Shown: one piece after another, positions 47,168 through 58,090 of the stretch
How positions within the stretch are numbered: the stretch's first letter is position 1
Layout: every line of letters begins with the position of its first letter
DNA from: Ceratorhiza oryzae-sativae
Lineage: Eukaryota; Basidiomycota; Agaricomycetes; Cantharellales; Ceratobasidiaceae
Direction of reading: 5' to 3'
Assembly: GCA_030998015.1 (NCBI GenBank)
Contig: JARWMV010000239.1
Coordinates: 1,116,001 to 1,180,000 of the forward strand
DNA: 64,000 bases
Translations under genes and position numbers: made by a program
Notes under the pieces: generated by a model
Database searches by the model: none
What the model was told of the DNA's origin: nothing
The model's input: only the letters and a program-made list of their open reading frames with translations

Positions 47168-49581
47168 TTACAGACAAATCTTTGCAGATCCCTCTGGGCC
47201 CCAGCTCTTGGCCAGCGCCAGTCCAATGCTCAGCACCAGCACCACCAGCCCAAACGCCGCACACAGCACCGCCGGCAGCTTCGCCCGCGAGTGCCACGCC
47301 TCGTGCGCCGGCAACAGCCTGATGTAGCACAGCGCTGGGAACACAAACGCCAGCGCGGTCGCAGAGGCCCCCCTGTTATCTCGAGCATGACACCTGATCG
47401 AAGCCAGGTCAACGATCGCTCCGAAGCATGCGCCCTTTACGTACCCAAATCGCACGTTATCAATGCCACTGCATCGGCACAGGTCAGCTTCCCCGCCGCC
47501 GTATTCTTTCACGCGCATACACTCACCGACCATCGAGGAAAAAAGGATCGACGTCGTGAACAGCACGTGTCGCGTCTGGTCAAACGCTTCGTGTGCGAAA
47601 AAGTACTCTTCGATGACCTCTCGGCACACCATGAGCTCCATCGGCGTCGTTGTCACCATGTTCGCGCCAAAGCAGAACCGCGCAATGTTGATGACCGTAT
47701 CATCCTGCCAGCCACCCACAGCACGTCAGCATCGCGTGTGCGTCCCTGTAAACATCGGGCGCTCGTCCACGCGCAGGATTTGATATGACCTCACTCAGGC
47801 CAGATGAAGACCCACCTGTGGAAAGTTGTTCAACACGTTCCCTTGTGTCCGATCGGTAAACACCAAAAAGGCAGGCACGGCCAGCGTCAAACACGCAACG
47901 AGCGAGACGCCCGCCGCGACGTGCGTCACCCGGTCGAACCGGTCCATCGTCGGCGTCCGCAGACTGCCGTAGATCAACAAGCTGTTGTGGTGGCATACAA
48001 ATGCAAAGCTTATCACACCGATAGCTTGAAAGATTTGGGGTTGCATGAATGAGAACTTGACAGACGCGGACTGGGTACCCTTGAGTTCGGGAGCTACCCG
48101 TGACCCCTCAAAGAGCACAGTCGTCACAATGATCAGCATCCCGATGAGGGCGAATGTGCTCGCCCGCGCGAGAGAAGAGATGGAGCGATATAGTGATAGG
48201 GGGTAGGAGATGCATGTTGTGCACAAAACCACAAGAAAGTCGCGGCGTGCCAGAATGGACAGGACGGGTATGGTGCTCAAGCTCGGAAATAGCTGCCGAA
48301 TAACGTGAGGTATCGTATCGCCTACACATCACAAAGTTAGCACATCCCGATGGACACGGTACCTGCCTAGGCATCTGACCGATGATTATCCCTGAGTGCC
48401 AATCGAATAAGGACTATATGCGATCGTACCCCGAACCACACTCACCAAATGCGCACATTCCTGTCTCCCCGCAACAACCGTGAGAGGGTAAGCCGCGGAT
48501 CCGCAGAACTTTGTTGTACGTGTGCACTTACCTCCAAACGCAAACGCAAATTGGAAGAACGATACTGCCGCACGTCCGCTCGAGCCTAGGCACCAAGTTG
48601 TGACCTCAGCCACACCTTCTACCCCACAGGGCATCTGAATCTGAAATCATACCATAACAATACCCCATGATATCGATGTACGAGGTTCTACCACTTAGTT
48701 TGGCATTCCGCACAATGAGTCGGATCGTCCAGTCGGTTACACCAGCGAGTACCACAAGGAGCACGATCCCGGTGAAGAATCCAGCTTGGCTAACCGCATA
48801 GGGCAGACCTGGGCAAGGTCAGCCCAGCCCCTGAGCTCGAGAAGATGTGCGTACCAATTATACCTGAAAATCGAAGTCGATTAATAAACACGTACAATTA
48901 CCCCAATCTCCACCGTCAAGGGGTCCGGCCTGCCCAGCCAGCGGTCTCGGCGCAATCACTATTCAACAAACAAACTCACCAGCGCCGAGGATAGAATTCG
49001 CCATGTTAAACATCGAATCGAGCATGTTCCCACCCGAGTGCTGACGTGCCGCAAGCTCCGCCAGATCTATCCGCGAGCTTGGATCATCATCGTCGTATAC
49101 CACGCGTCCGTTGACCAAGGCTCCGCCAGTAGCGCCATTTGACAGCGTGTGGAGAGGCAGATCTGGGTTCCGCCGCACCGCAGACGCATCTGCTAGCCCT
49201 ACGAGTAGGGGCATTCGTTGATCCGAACCATGACTAGGATGAACGTCGTCGTCGTTGTCTAGCACATCCGAGTCGAGTTCAAATTCTAGCAAAATACCCA
49301 AGGGTTTGTGAGATCGACTCGCGAGAATAAAAAATTATGTGCAGACCCACCCGCCTCTCGACTTTGCATAGTCGACCTCAGGGGGGGAGCAAACGTTCTG
49401 GACTCTTGCACCCTTCCGCCAGAGGTCTCGTCGCGCCTAACACTGCTCTCCCCTTCCTCCTCTCATCAATGGCAAACACGACCTCGGCCTCGCGCTCGTT
49501 GTCACCCAGCAACGGCTCATGGGCCTGGTCTCCCGGAGCTTGCCGGCTATTAGATTTCGTCTTTGAGCGACCAAGCATCAT
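47168..49581 (-). CDS. Vacuolar-type amino-acid transporter (AAAP family, Avt-like)
   Basis: A proton-coupled amino-acid transporter. ATG at 49581 gives a hydrophilic N-terminus (SNSRQAPGDQAHEPLLGDNE, then LDSDVLDNDDDVHPSHGSDQ), with EPLLGD and RMPLLVG resembling vacuolar-sorting dileucines. Transmembrane helices begin at GGNMLDSMFNMANSILGAG, the AAAP helix-1 signature, followed by IIGLPYAVSQAGFFTGIVLL, TDWTIRLIVRNAKLSGRTSY, AAVSFFQFAFAFGG, MCAFGVVIGDTIPHVIRQLF, FLVVLCTTCISYPLSLYRSI, FQAIGVISFAFVCHHNSLLI, DTVINIARFCFGANMVTTTP, VMLEITGGASATALAFVFPA and VLCAAFGLVVLVLSIGLALA. About 11 segments are visible, as expected. The stop is at 47168. The SFAFVCHHN segment and the long acidic N-terminus are typical of yeast Avt5/Avt6/Avt7-like exporters. 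The frame looks intact through about nine exons. Confidence 0.86.
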
Positions 49582-49804
49582 CGCATTTCGTCAAAGAGCC
49601 AGACTTGTATACTTGTATCGTTGTCGCTCGACGTGGTTGAGTTTTGGAAATTGAGGCGGCCGCTGCGCGCACCGCCACACGCGTAATGTGATTTTGCTCT
49701 TTTGGGAAGTGATCGATGTGCCCGAGCCCCGAAGCAGCAGGACAATTGAAACCTGGCTCTATACCACAACTACCTTCTCACGTACACTCCATCACTTTTA
49801 CCGA
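49582..49804. promoter_or_regulatory. Divergent promoter interval (transporter / phosphomevalonate kinase)
   Basis: Only 223 bases separate the two outward-facing ATGs, so both promoters must share this interval. It contains a GC-rich patch (GGCGGCCGC at about 49658) and no obvious TATA element. Co-regulation is possible but not shown. Confidence 0.4.
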
Positions 49805-51744
49805 ATGGGGAGCGACTCCATAACGCTCGTGTCTGCACCCGGCAAGGTGCTGATTGCTGGAGGCTATCTCGTTCTAGATCCTAAATACTCTGGATTGGTT
49901 GTTTCGACTTCGTCGCGATTTTACACTGTAATCAAACCTGCGAAAAGCGCTGAGAATGTTACGCCCACCAAAAGGATCAACGTGTACTCTCCCCAGTTCG
50001 AGGGCGCCAGCTGGGGTTACGACGTTGCTGTAAATGGGGCTGCTGTTGATATCCAATCGTACGTTACGTGTTCGCTATTATACGGGCATTTTCACCGCTG
50101 AAACAAGTTTATCATCTATCTTACTAAAAATCAATGGCCATTAGAGTAGATGATGGAACCAGTTCCAAAAACCGCTTTGTGCAGACTGCCCTTGAAGGCA
50201 CGCTCGGGCTTGCGCTCGAGATTCGGGGAGCAGACAAGTTTCTGTCCAGCTTTGGACTAGGACTAGAGATTTACGTACTTGCAGCAAACGACTTCTATTC
50301 GCAACGCGCAAGCGTGAGTTCTTCTTCCCCCTGCACCAACAGGTTTCATTCTTACGTCTTTTTTTCCCCCTGCGATAGCTCACAGCTCGGAATTTGCCTC
50401 CTACGCTAGAATCGCTTGCTTCCATCCCACCCTTCCTCCCTCAAGGTGTTCCCCTCTCCAAAGTCCACAAGACCGGTCTCGGTTCCTCGGCTTCGCTCAT
50501 CACCTCGCTCGTTTCCGCCTTGCTCCTACATTTCGAGGCCATTCCCTCCGATTCCCTGTCGGAGGAATGTAAGGACCCAGCCGGCCGAAGACTAGCTCAC
50601 AATGTCGCGCAATATGTGCATTGCTTGGCTCAAGGGAAAGTTGGGAGCGGATTCGATGTTTGCGCAGCAGCGTTTGGCAGTCACTTGTATAAGCGTTTCG
50701 AACCAGGTGTGATCGCGGAGATTATGCAAGGAAAGGTGCGTATCTTGTCGTTGTGTTATTGAACGCGAGTGCTTACAAACATCCTAATATGCGTCCAGCC
50801 AACAGGCGCGACGCTCCTTTCGACTCTTTCTCCCTCGAACGAAGCATGGAATTACTCAGTCGGACCATTCGGCCTTCCCTACCTCACCCGTATGATCTTG
50901 GCGGACGTAGATTCGGGCAGCGACACCCCGTCGATGGTCGGAAATGTATTGAAATGGAGAAAGGCAGAGCCCGAGATAGGTGTGCCTTTTCGATGCACTG
51001 GACTGCGTTTGATACGAATAAACGTGGTGCAGCCCACCAGTTATGGGAAGGTTTACACAGATGCAATACCGGCCTTGGAGATATTATCCTTCGCCTGCGC
51101 AAAAAACACGAAGCGGACCCTGTGGAATACGCCAACACTGTTGACAAGCTCGCACGGGAAGTAGGAGAAGAGGTATGTGTAAACGATCCCACCAAGAAGG
51201 CTACACCACTAATTGACTATATGCAGTGGGAGCGCCACAGTCCCATAGATTCTCTCGAAGTTACGACTGCGCAACTTTTTGGGACGACAAGGCACCTTAC
51301 CAAGGTGAGCCTTCCCCCTTCTGGTCAAGCATGTGAAAAACTTGTGTACACAGAGCATTCGTGATGGTATGAGGGCGGTCGGTAAATCATCGGGCGTACC
51401 TATCGAGCCCCCTGAACAAACACAACTTCTTGACGCGTGCTACGCGCTACCAGGCGTGATTGGTGGAGGTGTACCTGGTGGTAAGTTGCGCGGCGTTCGA
51501 AGATAGCGCAATATCTAACGGCAGGATTTTCACGTTTGATGTAGCCGGCGGGTATGATGCTATTTGGTTGCTTGTTCTTCAGCCCCAGGATACGGTACTC
51601 GCCGCCAGTATCGTAGCCAATGTTGAGGCACTATGGCAGGGATGGACGGGCCTCTCTGTTTCTCCATTGCTTGCTACGGAGAGCCTCTTGCGTGGTGCAA
51701 GCAAGGAAAACATTGAGGACGTTCGGGGTTGGAGGCTGCGCTGA
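49805..51744 (+). CDS. ERG8: Phosphomevalonate kinase (Erg8, GHMP kinase)
   Basis: This enzyme phosphorylates 5-phosphomevalonate to 5-diphosphomevalonate in the cytosolic mevalonate pathway to ergosterol and isoprenoids. ATG at 49805 gives SDSITLVSAPGKVLIAGGYL, the GHMP N-terminal block. Later exons read SSKNRFVQTALEGTLGLALE, NDFYSQRA, PLSKVHKTGLGSSASLITSL (the P-loop-like GLGSSA), VAQYVHCLAQGKVGSGFDVC and ATLLSTLSPSNEAWNYSVGP, with FGLPYLTRMILADVDSGSDT. Further blocks are PSMVGNVLKWRK, RDGMRAVGKSSGVPIEPPEQ, LLDACYALPGVIGGGVPG and AGGYDAIWLLVL (the GHMP C-terminal motif). TGA is at 51742-51744. All three GHMP motifs are present and in order, and no frame break was noticed, so it should be functional. 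Confidence 0.92.
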
Positions 51745-52543
51745 GGGGTGCGGCATGACCACGATTTAACTCGAGTTGAAGGAATACAGTATAACTAAGG
51801 TGGATAGCTGGTGTGCGGGATAGCTCTAGCGAAACAACCAAACAATGAAACCAAGCTTGAGTATGTGCTATCGGCCGTGGTCAAAATCCTGTGTGTATGT
51901 TAACCCCAGCAGGTGGGATGTAAGGAATAGTTGTCTGGATGTGCATAGAGAACGCTGGTCGTCCTCTGGGGCTGAAACAAGTCGAGGGGAACGACGAGCA
52001 TTGGGACCGATTGGTGCAGGAATTTAGAGTTAAAATTTCGATAAAACCGGGCAAGCTCTATCCCAACGAGCACACTTGATTCTAGACAGTCACGATTCGG
52101 TTGGACAAATTCTTGAAGAATCAAGGGCGCTCAACGGCAAGGAAAAGTTATGCAAGGTGGAACAGATAACTGCAGATATTTTGGTCACGCGATTCAACCA
52201 CGCAATAGAGCAAGAAGATCAGGTTCAATTGTATAGAAGGTACGGACAAACGAGGGCGCAACAGCAGCCGATCTCAGCAGTCTCGAGCGCTCACCAACTG
52301 GCCGCGGTCAAGCCCTCGACCCGAAGGGAAGACATGAACAACGCAGGGTCAGGAGCAGCGTCAGAGTCCACCTCCACCATCTACCACGACATCCAAGAGT
52401 GACAGAACAGACTACAAAAAGGAACCTCCTCAACAAGCCAATTAAAGATGGGCACAAAAAAGTCCATCGACAAGACTGTGGAAACCAAAGAACCAAAACC
52501 AGAATGACAAATAATACACAAATCAAAACCATCTAGAAACCAC
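51745..52543. other. Intergenic spacer between convergent genes
   Basis: A 799-base interval between the 3' ends of ERG8 and the bZIP gene. A plus-strand open frame at 52076-52402 (108 codons, containing LCKVEQITADILVTRFNHAI and ending HDIQE) has protein-like composition and could be a small gene or an exon, but there is no homology I recognise and no neighbouring exon. Confidence 0.4.
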
Positions 52544-53578
52544 TCAAAACGCTCCTACACTCTCTGTGTTATCTCCTAACCACGTCCACTCTGCCAAAGG
52601 CGATACAGTAGATTGCTCTAGACCCGCGAGCGAGTCGAGGTGCATGTCTACCGCACCCTCAGGCAACATCTTCAATAACCTCTCCATCTCTGCCTCACCG
52701 CTCTCGAGTGAGGCGTTCAAGTCATCTATGATCAACGGCGACATGACCGGATCCGAATCCGCGACCGACCCGGCGGACGAAGCGTTCCAAGGTGAGCCAG
52801 AGGCCTCCTGTTCGAGCGCCGAAGGTTGGAGAACGGCGTTGAGCCACTCGTCGACATAGACGTTTTCATTTGTAGTAGTTGTGTTGGAAGGGACGATTTC
52901 GGTGGGGGCGGGGATGTCGAGTTCGGTGGGGGCATGGAAGGCGAGGTCGAGAAGGCCCGCTGCAGGGACGGAGCAACGCTCAATGAAGAGTTCACTCCGC
53001 ACGCCACCCGTGCTAGGTGGCGAGCCGACTCGTTCGTGGAATCCATGTCTGTAGGAACTGACGGGGAGGGGGCGACTATGCTGTTGGAAAGGGTGGTGGG
53101 CGAGACGGCGAGGGACGCGAGCGGGTTCAACCCGTTTGCATTTGCCCCGATGCTGGAAAGGAGCAACGAGACTAGACAAGCCATGTCATTACATGCCACG
53201 TCACGACGAGATAAGGAAGACACTGACCATTTTCCCAAGCCTTCTCTAGTTGGCGCACCCGTTCCCTCAGCTCCTCGTTCTCTTTCTCTCGTTTCTCTTG
53301 TTCGTGATTGGGCTTCTGTTGAGCCTTGGGTGGCTCGGGGACAATGCCTGCGCGCAACTTCTTGTTTTCCTCCTCGAGCTCGGCCACGCGTGTCTCGAGC
53401 TCCGCAAACTGTTGTTTCCTGCGGTCTCGAGAGCACTGGGCGGCGATGCGGTTACGCTGAGCCGGGCCTCCTTGCGCTCCTCGGCCGTCATGTCCGACGG
53501 GCGGGCGCGCTTGCGGGGATTAGGGGTGGAGGAGGACGATGCGGGGGAGGCGCACGCAAAGGACTGGTCGCTGGACAT
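52544..53578 (-). CDS. HAC1/XBP1-like bZIP transcription factor of the unfolded protein response
   Basis: ATG at 53578 gives MSSDQSFACASPASSSS, NPRKRARPSDMTAEERKEAR and the bZIP: basic region RNRIAAQCSRDRRKQQFAEL followed by leucine zipper ETRVAELEEENKKLRAG ... ENEELRERVRQLEKAWEN. This basic region (NRIAAQxSRDRRK) is that of Hac1/Xbp1, nuclear factors that activate ER-stress genes. A spliceosomal intron (about 53230-53174) leads to SLLLSSIGANANGLNPLASL, then a frame change near 52960-53012 leads to LLDLAFHAPTELDIPAPTEI, VYVDEWLNAVLQPSALEQEA and WTWLGDNTESVGAF with the stop at 52544. The frame change coincides with hairpins resembling Ire1 cleavage sites (separate entry). In addition one base is missing near 53458-53461, between EARL and RNRIAAQ, in the basic region; I take that as a sequence error. 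Confidence 0.8.
52955..53020 (-). promoter_or_regulatory. Candidate Ire1 splice hairpins in the HAC1-like mRNA
   Basis: On the minus strand, 52969-52955 folds as GTCC-CTGCAGC-GGGC: a 4-bp stem and a 7-nt loop equal to the XBP1-type loop CTGCAGC, cut after CTG (between 52963 and 52962). About 45 bases upstream, CCACC-TAGCACG-GGTGG (53020-53004) has a 5-bp stem and 7-nt loop with G at position 3; an overlapping alternative is GCAC-GGGTGGC-GTGC (53013-52999). Cutting after position 3 of either upstream loop and after CTG removes 50 or 44 nt. Both lengths shift the frame in the same direction and join SARHL(AR) to AAGLLDLAFHAPTE, which restores the long C-terminal frame. The upstream loops do not match the CNGCNGN consensus fully. 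Confidence 0.5.
53195..53203 (-). promoter_or_regulatory. UPRE-like element TGACGTGGC in the bZIP gene's intron
   Basis: Minus-strand TGACGTGGC lies inside the predicted spliceosomal intron of the HAC1-like gene. TGACGTG(G/A) is the established core bound by XBP1/Hac1-type factors. It is an exact nine-base match to the element upstream of the gene at 53715. Confidence 0.4.
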
Positions 53579-53714
53579 GGTGGCGGCGCAACGTTCGGCG
53601 GGGGCAGAAGAGTGTGTGTGAACAAGAGAAAAGAGAAAGAGCAAGTTAAGAGGACTAGTCGGAGGGGGGAGAACTGGCGCAGACGTGGCCTTCGCCCGGG
53701 CTTATACGTGTCTG

Positions 53715-53723
53715 TGACGTGGC
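53715..53723 (+). promoter_or_regulatory. UPRE-like element TGACGTGGC upstream of the bZIP gene
   Basis: TGACGTGGC lies 137 bases upstream of the HAC1-like start codon. Autoregulation through such an element is established for yeast HAC1 and metazoan XBP1; here it is inferred from the motif and its position. Confidence 0.45.
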
Positions 53724-55492
53724 AGCGCCCAGGGTCCCGGCTCATGCACAGCCAGGGTCCCCCGGCTGTGCCGCCTCGGTTGCCGCATACACTCAGCCTG
53801 CAATCACAGCACGATGCCAAAATCGGAACAATATATTGCCTCGAGTCTATAATCCCGCACACCGCGGACAAATGCCCTGCACATGGCCCATACACTCCCA
53901 TAGCGTCGCTGAATCCACCTAGTGCACGGCTCGTTAGCGGAGGCTCCGCAGCCCATGCTGTGGTCCAACCAACCTCTTGAGCGCATGTCATGACACATCT
54001 GCCACACTCCTTCGAATGTTTGCTGCTAAATATGCACCGCTCCTTTTCGCAATCTAGGTTGGGCCAGGGGTAATGAGCGTGCGAGTAAAATTTGCGGCCG
54101 CTAGGCTAGTTAGTTAAATTACCGAACAGTGCGACTTTAGTTCTTGATGGCCACTGGACGTAAAAATTGACACCACGTTCCCAGCCCATCAGGTGTCAAG
54201 TCGCATGAACTGTCTAGACACATACATCATGGTCGCCAGGGGTCAGTTCCCAGGCATGATCGACTGTGCAACATTCGTAGTGAAGAAATCCACTATGGAT
54301 CGTGCCGAGTCAAACCAAGTGGCGTACTCGCAAACAAACTATGCACACACAGCATCCATTTGCACATTATATGCGCCCGGAATGATGATGTCCCAGGGTG
54401 AACCGACGTAACGTGATGTATCAGAATGAAGATGATGATAGGCCGTCTAGCTATCGGGAACTCGGTCGGGGCAACTCGTATCTTATACCAATAGTGTTCC
54501 TTCGATGAAAAGTGCTTGCAGCTGGTCACAAGCAAACCCAAATATTCATGGTAAACCTTATATCGGTTCGGTATAGTTAGAGATCGAGGTCGGACGTCCA
54601 TCCGAACCGGCTAGTGTGTTCCTTCGATAGGAATGAACGCCAGGCCATAGCCTTGCACGAACCGGATGAAGGACTTCTACTATGTTGATTCCGAGGTGCT
54701 GGCTTGTTCAATAAGTCGAACATGAACGATAGCTGAACAAAAAGCGGCAACAAATCCAAGGTCCGACTGCTGTGGTCCTCGGCTTAAAATGGGCACTTCT
54801 TAGCGTAGCACCATTTTGTACTAGACGCTCAACGATCCACAGAGTCCGACGATCGCATATAGTCGCTTACATTTCATCAAATGCAGAAAATTAGCACAGT
54901 TGAATGATCTCGTGCAATGTGTTTTCTATGGACAGTAGTGGCTTGATATCTTCATGAGAATTCAGCAGTGCACACGGATGGTATGGGTTTTCGCGGTCAG
55001 ACCGCCAGACTTTTTCCGTAGTTTTTAGTTTGATGTAATTTAAATCCACTGAAAGGTTAGTGGGCTAGGATGGAGATAACAAAAGCAGGCTTACTGTGCA
55101 GATAGAAGCCAATTTGTACCGCCGGCGGCATCTAGGGGTGAACTGATCCATCCCAAGAATCAGTTGGCTTTACCTGGACATTACCAGCAGGCAACACTAC
55201 ATATACTAACACAATAATACAGCTTAGTGGCGTGCTATACAAACTTGGCCTGTACTTTGCATGAACCGCAGCTCGGGTGGCTAGCAATCCACGGATCAGA
55301 TTTTAGACGTTGAATGTAGTATTATCGGCGTTGGAAATGAACTATGTGTGGGGCAGGCAATAAATCGGATTCGGCAACTCAACCGATAACTAGTCATCCT
55401 CATGGCGCAACACCACGCCTTTCAGACCAAAAGAAATTTACTAAATTTTTATATCCTAAAGGATATCACAGATGATAGTACAAGGGTGGCAT
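53724..55492. other. Gene-poor region
   Basis: About 1.8 kb upstream of the bZIP gene and downstream of the lyase gene. Open frames at 53488-53991 (minus) and 54193-54601 have no recognisable features. A 13-base string GTGTTCCTTCGAT occurs twice, near 54495 and 54617, which may be chance. I saw no terminal repeats or transposon motifs. The first 150 bases belong to the bZIP promoter. Confidence 0.4.
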
Positions 55493-57907
55493 CTAAGCTT
55501 TGTACAGGGTATCGAGGAACATGGTAGCAAGCCGAGAGACCAAAGCTGGACCAACAGCGCTCGAGTTGCCGAGACCTATAAAGAATGCATCAGATTTGCA
55601 CACCCAGTGAGGGGAGATTTGCATACCATATAATGCGACCATATTGCCCTTTCCAGCGGGTTTGCCCTTGGTTTCGGCAACACAGTCTTTGAGATCTGCA
55701 ATGAATTGATCCGCCATTGGGACTGTCAAGCGCTGTAGCCACAAGCGCTGTCAGCAGCCGCCCACTGATCATCAACAAGCCGTTACTCACAGTGCAGGCG
55801 ATGTGCACCGCAGCAGGGCCGCTAAGCGCGTTTAGATGCCACCCGCGCTTGCTCATGGCATCTCCGACTTCGAGAACGTTCACAACTGCGCCTGCGCAAG
55901 TCATTAGTTTACACCTGTTGCTACATGTTTTGTATATGCTCACCCAGACGCGATTCCGTAGAAGCAAAGGCAACGACAGAAGCCACGGGTTTACCGAGTA
56001 CACGTAGCTCAGGAATATCTTCGCGGATTGCCTTTTCGATTTTCTTGCGACACTCGACAATGTCGCGGCAGGAGGCCTCGTAGCCACTGAGAGATAAACT
56101 TAGCACTCGCGCTCCGGTTTCAAAAACGAACGGCTCGCCTTTGGCCCATGTATTGCATGGCCGCCCACGCACCAGCAATGAGGGAGCCAGGACGCGAACC
56201 GGACATTGAAGGCGACGCATACAAACCGCCTGTTTCACAATGTCATCGAAACAAGAAAACCAAACCAGCTGGAAGGTACTTACCCGACCAAGAAGGGTTG
56301 AGGTAGTATTGGTATCGTCTGAGCTCGGCCGAGCGATACATGATCACGGAAGATCCCTAAGTCAATTACATCAAAAACAAGTTCTTGATACGGCCCACAC
56401 CACACATACCTTGGGTGCGAAGCCATACTATATGAGGAACGGCTAGGTGAGTGAATCGAATGTGCAAATCGAAGTAGACTCACTTTGTGTGTATCACACG
56501 ATATCGCAGTTACGCCTTCCAAACGGAAGTCAAAGCGGGGTGCATCATAACCCAACTTCTCAAGGAACGGCACGATGAACGACCCAAGGCACTAAGAGAT
56601 GGTGTCAAATGATGTGGGACGACCCGATGAGAAGCAACCCTACGCAGTCTACGTGCAAACCAACACGATATTTCTTGGCTAGGGCAGAAAGAGCTCCGAT
56701 ATCGTCCATACACCCGTCCGGAAAGTTCACGGCAGAACCAACGATCAAAATTGTGTTGGCGTTGCTGCAATAAGGTTAAGCTCCAAAACTCAGTAGAATG
56801 TCAAATGTTTGCACTTACATGGCGCGGCGGACGTGCTTGATATTGACCTGTCGAGTATCTGGGTCTACGGGTATATGGTGGATTTTGATACCGAAGTATT
56901 CCCCAGCCTTATCAAAAGCAGCGTGAGCCGACGCAGGGATGATCCTAAAAGCTGATTCGGAATCGCAGGACAAGGACCGCACATTTGGATACATACATTT
57001 CCGGCTCCGTAATGCCTTTTACGTCCCGTGCCCACTCACGATGGGTTTTACAGGACATGAGGATAGATTCGGTACCACCAGAAGTTGTGGTGCCGGCACC
57101 GTTGGGGTTGTTATACCTTTGGAGGAAAAGTCGGTAAGCTCGTTAACGTAGTGGGGGTAGCAGGGGTCATACATCCTAAGACACATGGCTACAACTTCGG
57201 CCTCCATTTTACGAATGGCTAAGTTCATAATGGGTCAGCAAGCGGTTTGATCGGTCAAACCACACGTTTCGTACCTGGAAACACATCAGGATGAAGCGGA
57301 TTGCTGACGACATATCGTTTAAATGCGTTAACGATGATTTCCTGCAATCAACTTTGTGGTCAAATTATCCCTATGAATGCAACAAAAAAACTCTTACCTC
57401 CATATCATCCCCTCCATGTACACGGCACCGGACAACTTTCCTTGCTTCCACTTGTCCCCACCTCCGGCTTGCTCATCCATCTTGGCCATCTCGGCGTCAA
57501 TCCATTCTTTGGTTCGTCCTCGAACCGGGAGCGATAGGTGTCGGACAACGTTTGGCCCACTCGTAATCAGCTTGCTCTCGATATCCTTTTTCGCCTTGGC
57601 CATCTCCGTCTCGACCTGGCGCTGCGCGGACGGGAATTTAAGTGCAAGCGTCAATGCACGCTGCAAATGAAATTTCATGTGTCAGTCTACCTGTTCAAAA
57701 TTTGTTTCCAGCAACAGAAACAATACTCACCCGAGCAATCGCGTCCCATATCTCTAGGCACGTCGTGATCAAACCTCTCGCTCGCACGTGTCGGTAAGAC
57801 TTTAAGCAGTGTGTAGCTATAATATAGGCAAAGATCGCCGTCTTCAAGTTGGCGAACGTGAGTTGCGCTCGTAGAGCTGGAATCGACACTGGCACGGAAG
57901 CTGACAT
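55493..57907 (-). CDS. DPL1: Sphingosine-1-phosphate lyase (Dpl1, PLP-dependent)
   Basis: An ER-membrane enzyme that cleaves long-chain-base phosphates to a fatty aldehyde and phosphoethanolamine, the exit step of sphingolipid breakdown. ATG at 57907 gives [20 protein letters not shown], an N-terminal membrane helix ([20 protein letters not shown]), then [116 protein letters not shown]-like and [20 protein letters not shown]. The PLP lysine is in TAISCDTHK. Further on are [40 protein letters not shown] and [18 protein letters not shown]. The stop is at 55493. About ten introns; one (56138-56087) begins with GC instead of GT. All active-site motifs are present. Confidence 0.92.
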
Positions 57908-58090
57908 TGCAGAGGGGAGGAAGGTGAAGTTGGAGGAATAGATGGGAAACTGGGCCTCTTAAGTCACGAAATTAGAAGCCTTGGAGCCTCGGTCATTGAG
58001 AGACCGAGCGACCGACCCGCGTGAGAGAACGTGGATCGCGGCGCTTACACCGCCTCTGCAATTGTCACGCGTCCCCAGTCTTCCTTCACG
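57908..58090. promoter_or_regulatory. Short divergent promoter interval (DPL1-like / prefoldin 4)
   Basis: Only 183 bases separate the two outward-facing start codons, so the two promoters overlap. A CTCGGTCATTGAGAGACCGAG inverted string lies at about 57985-58006 with 8-base arms (CTCGGTCA / TGACCGAG-like); it may be a regulator site or chance. Confidence 0.35.

Noticed and set aside
54490..54630. Repeated 13-base string GTGTTCCTTCGAT as a possible repeat element
   Set aside because: Only two copies, no extended similarity around them; likely chance.
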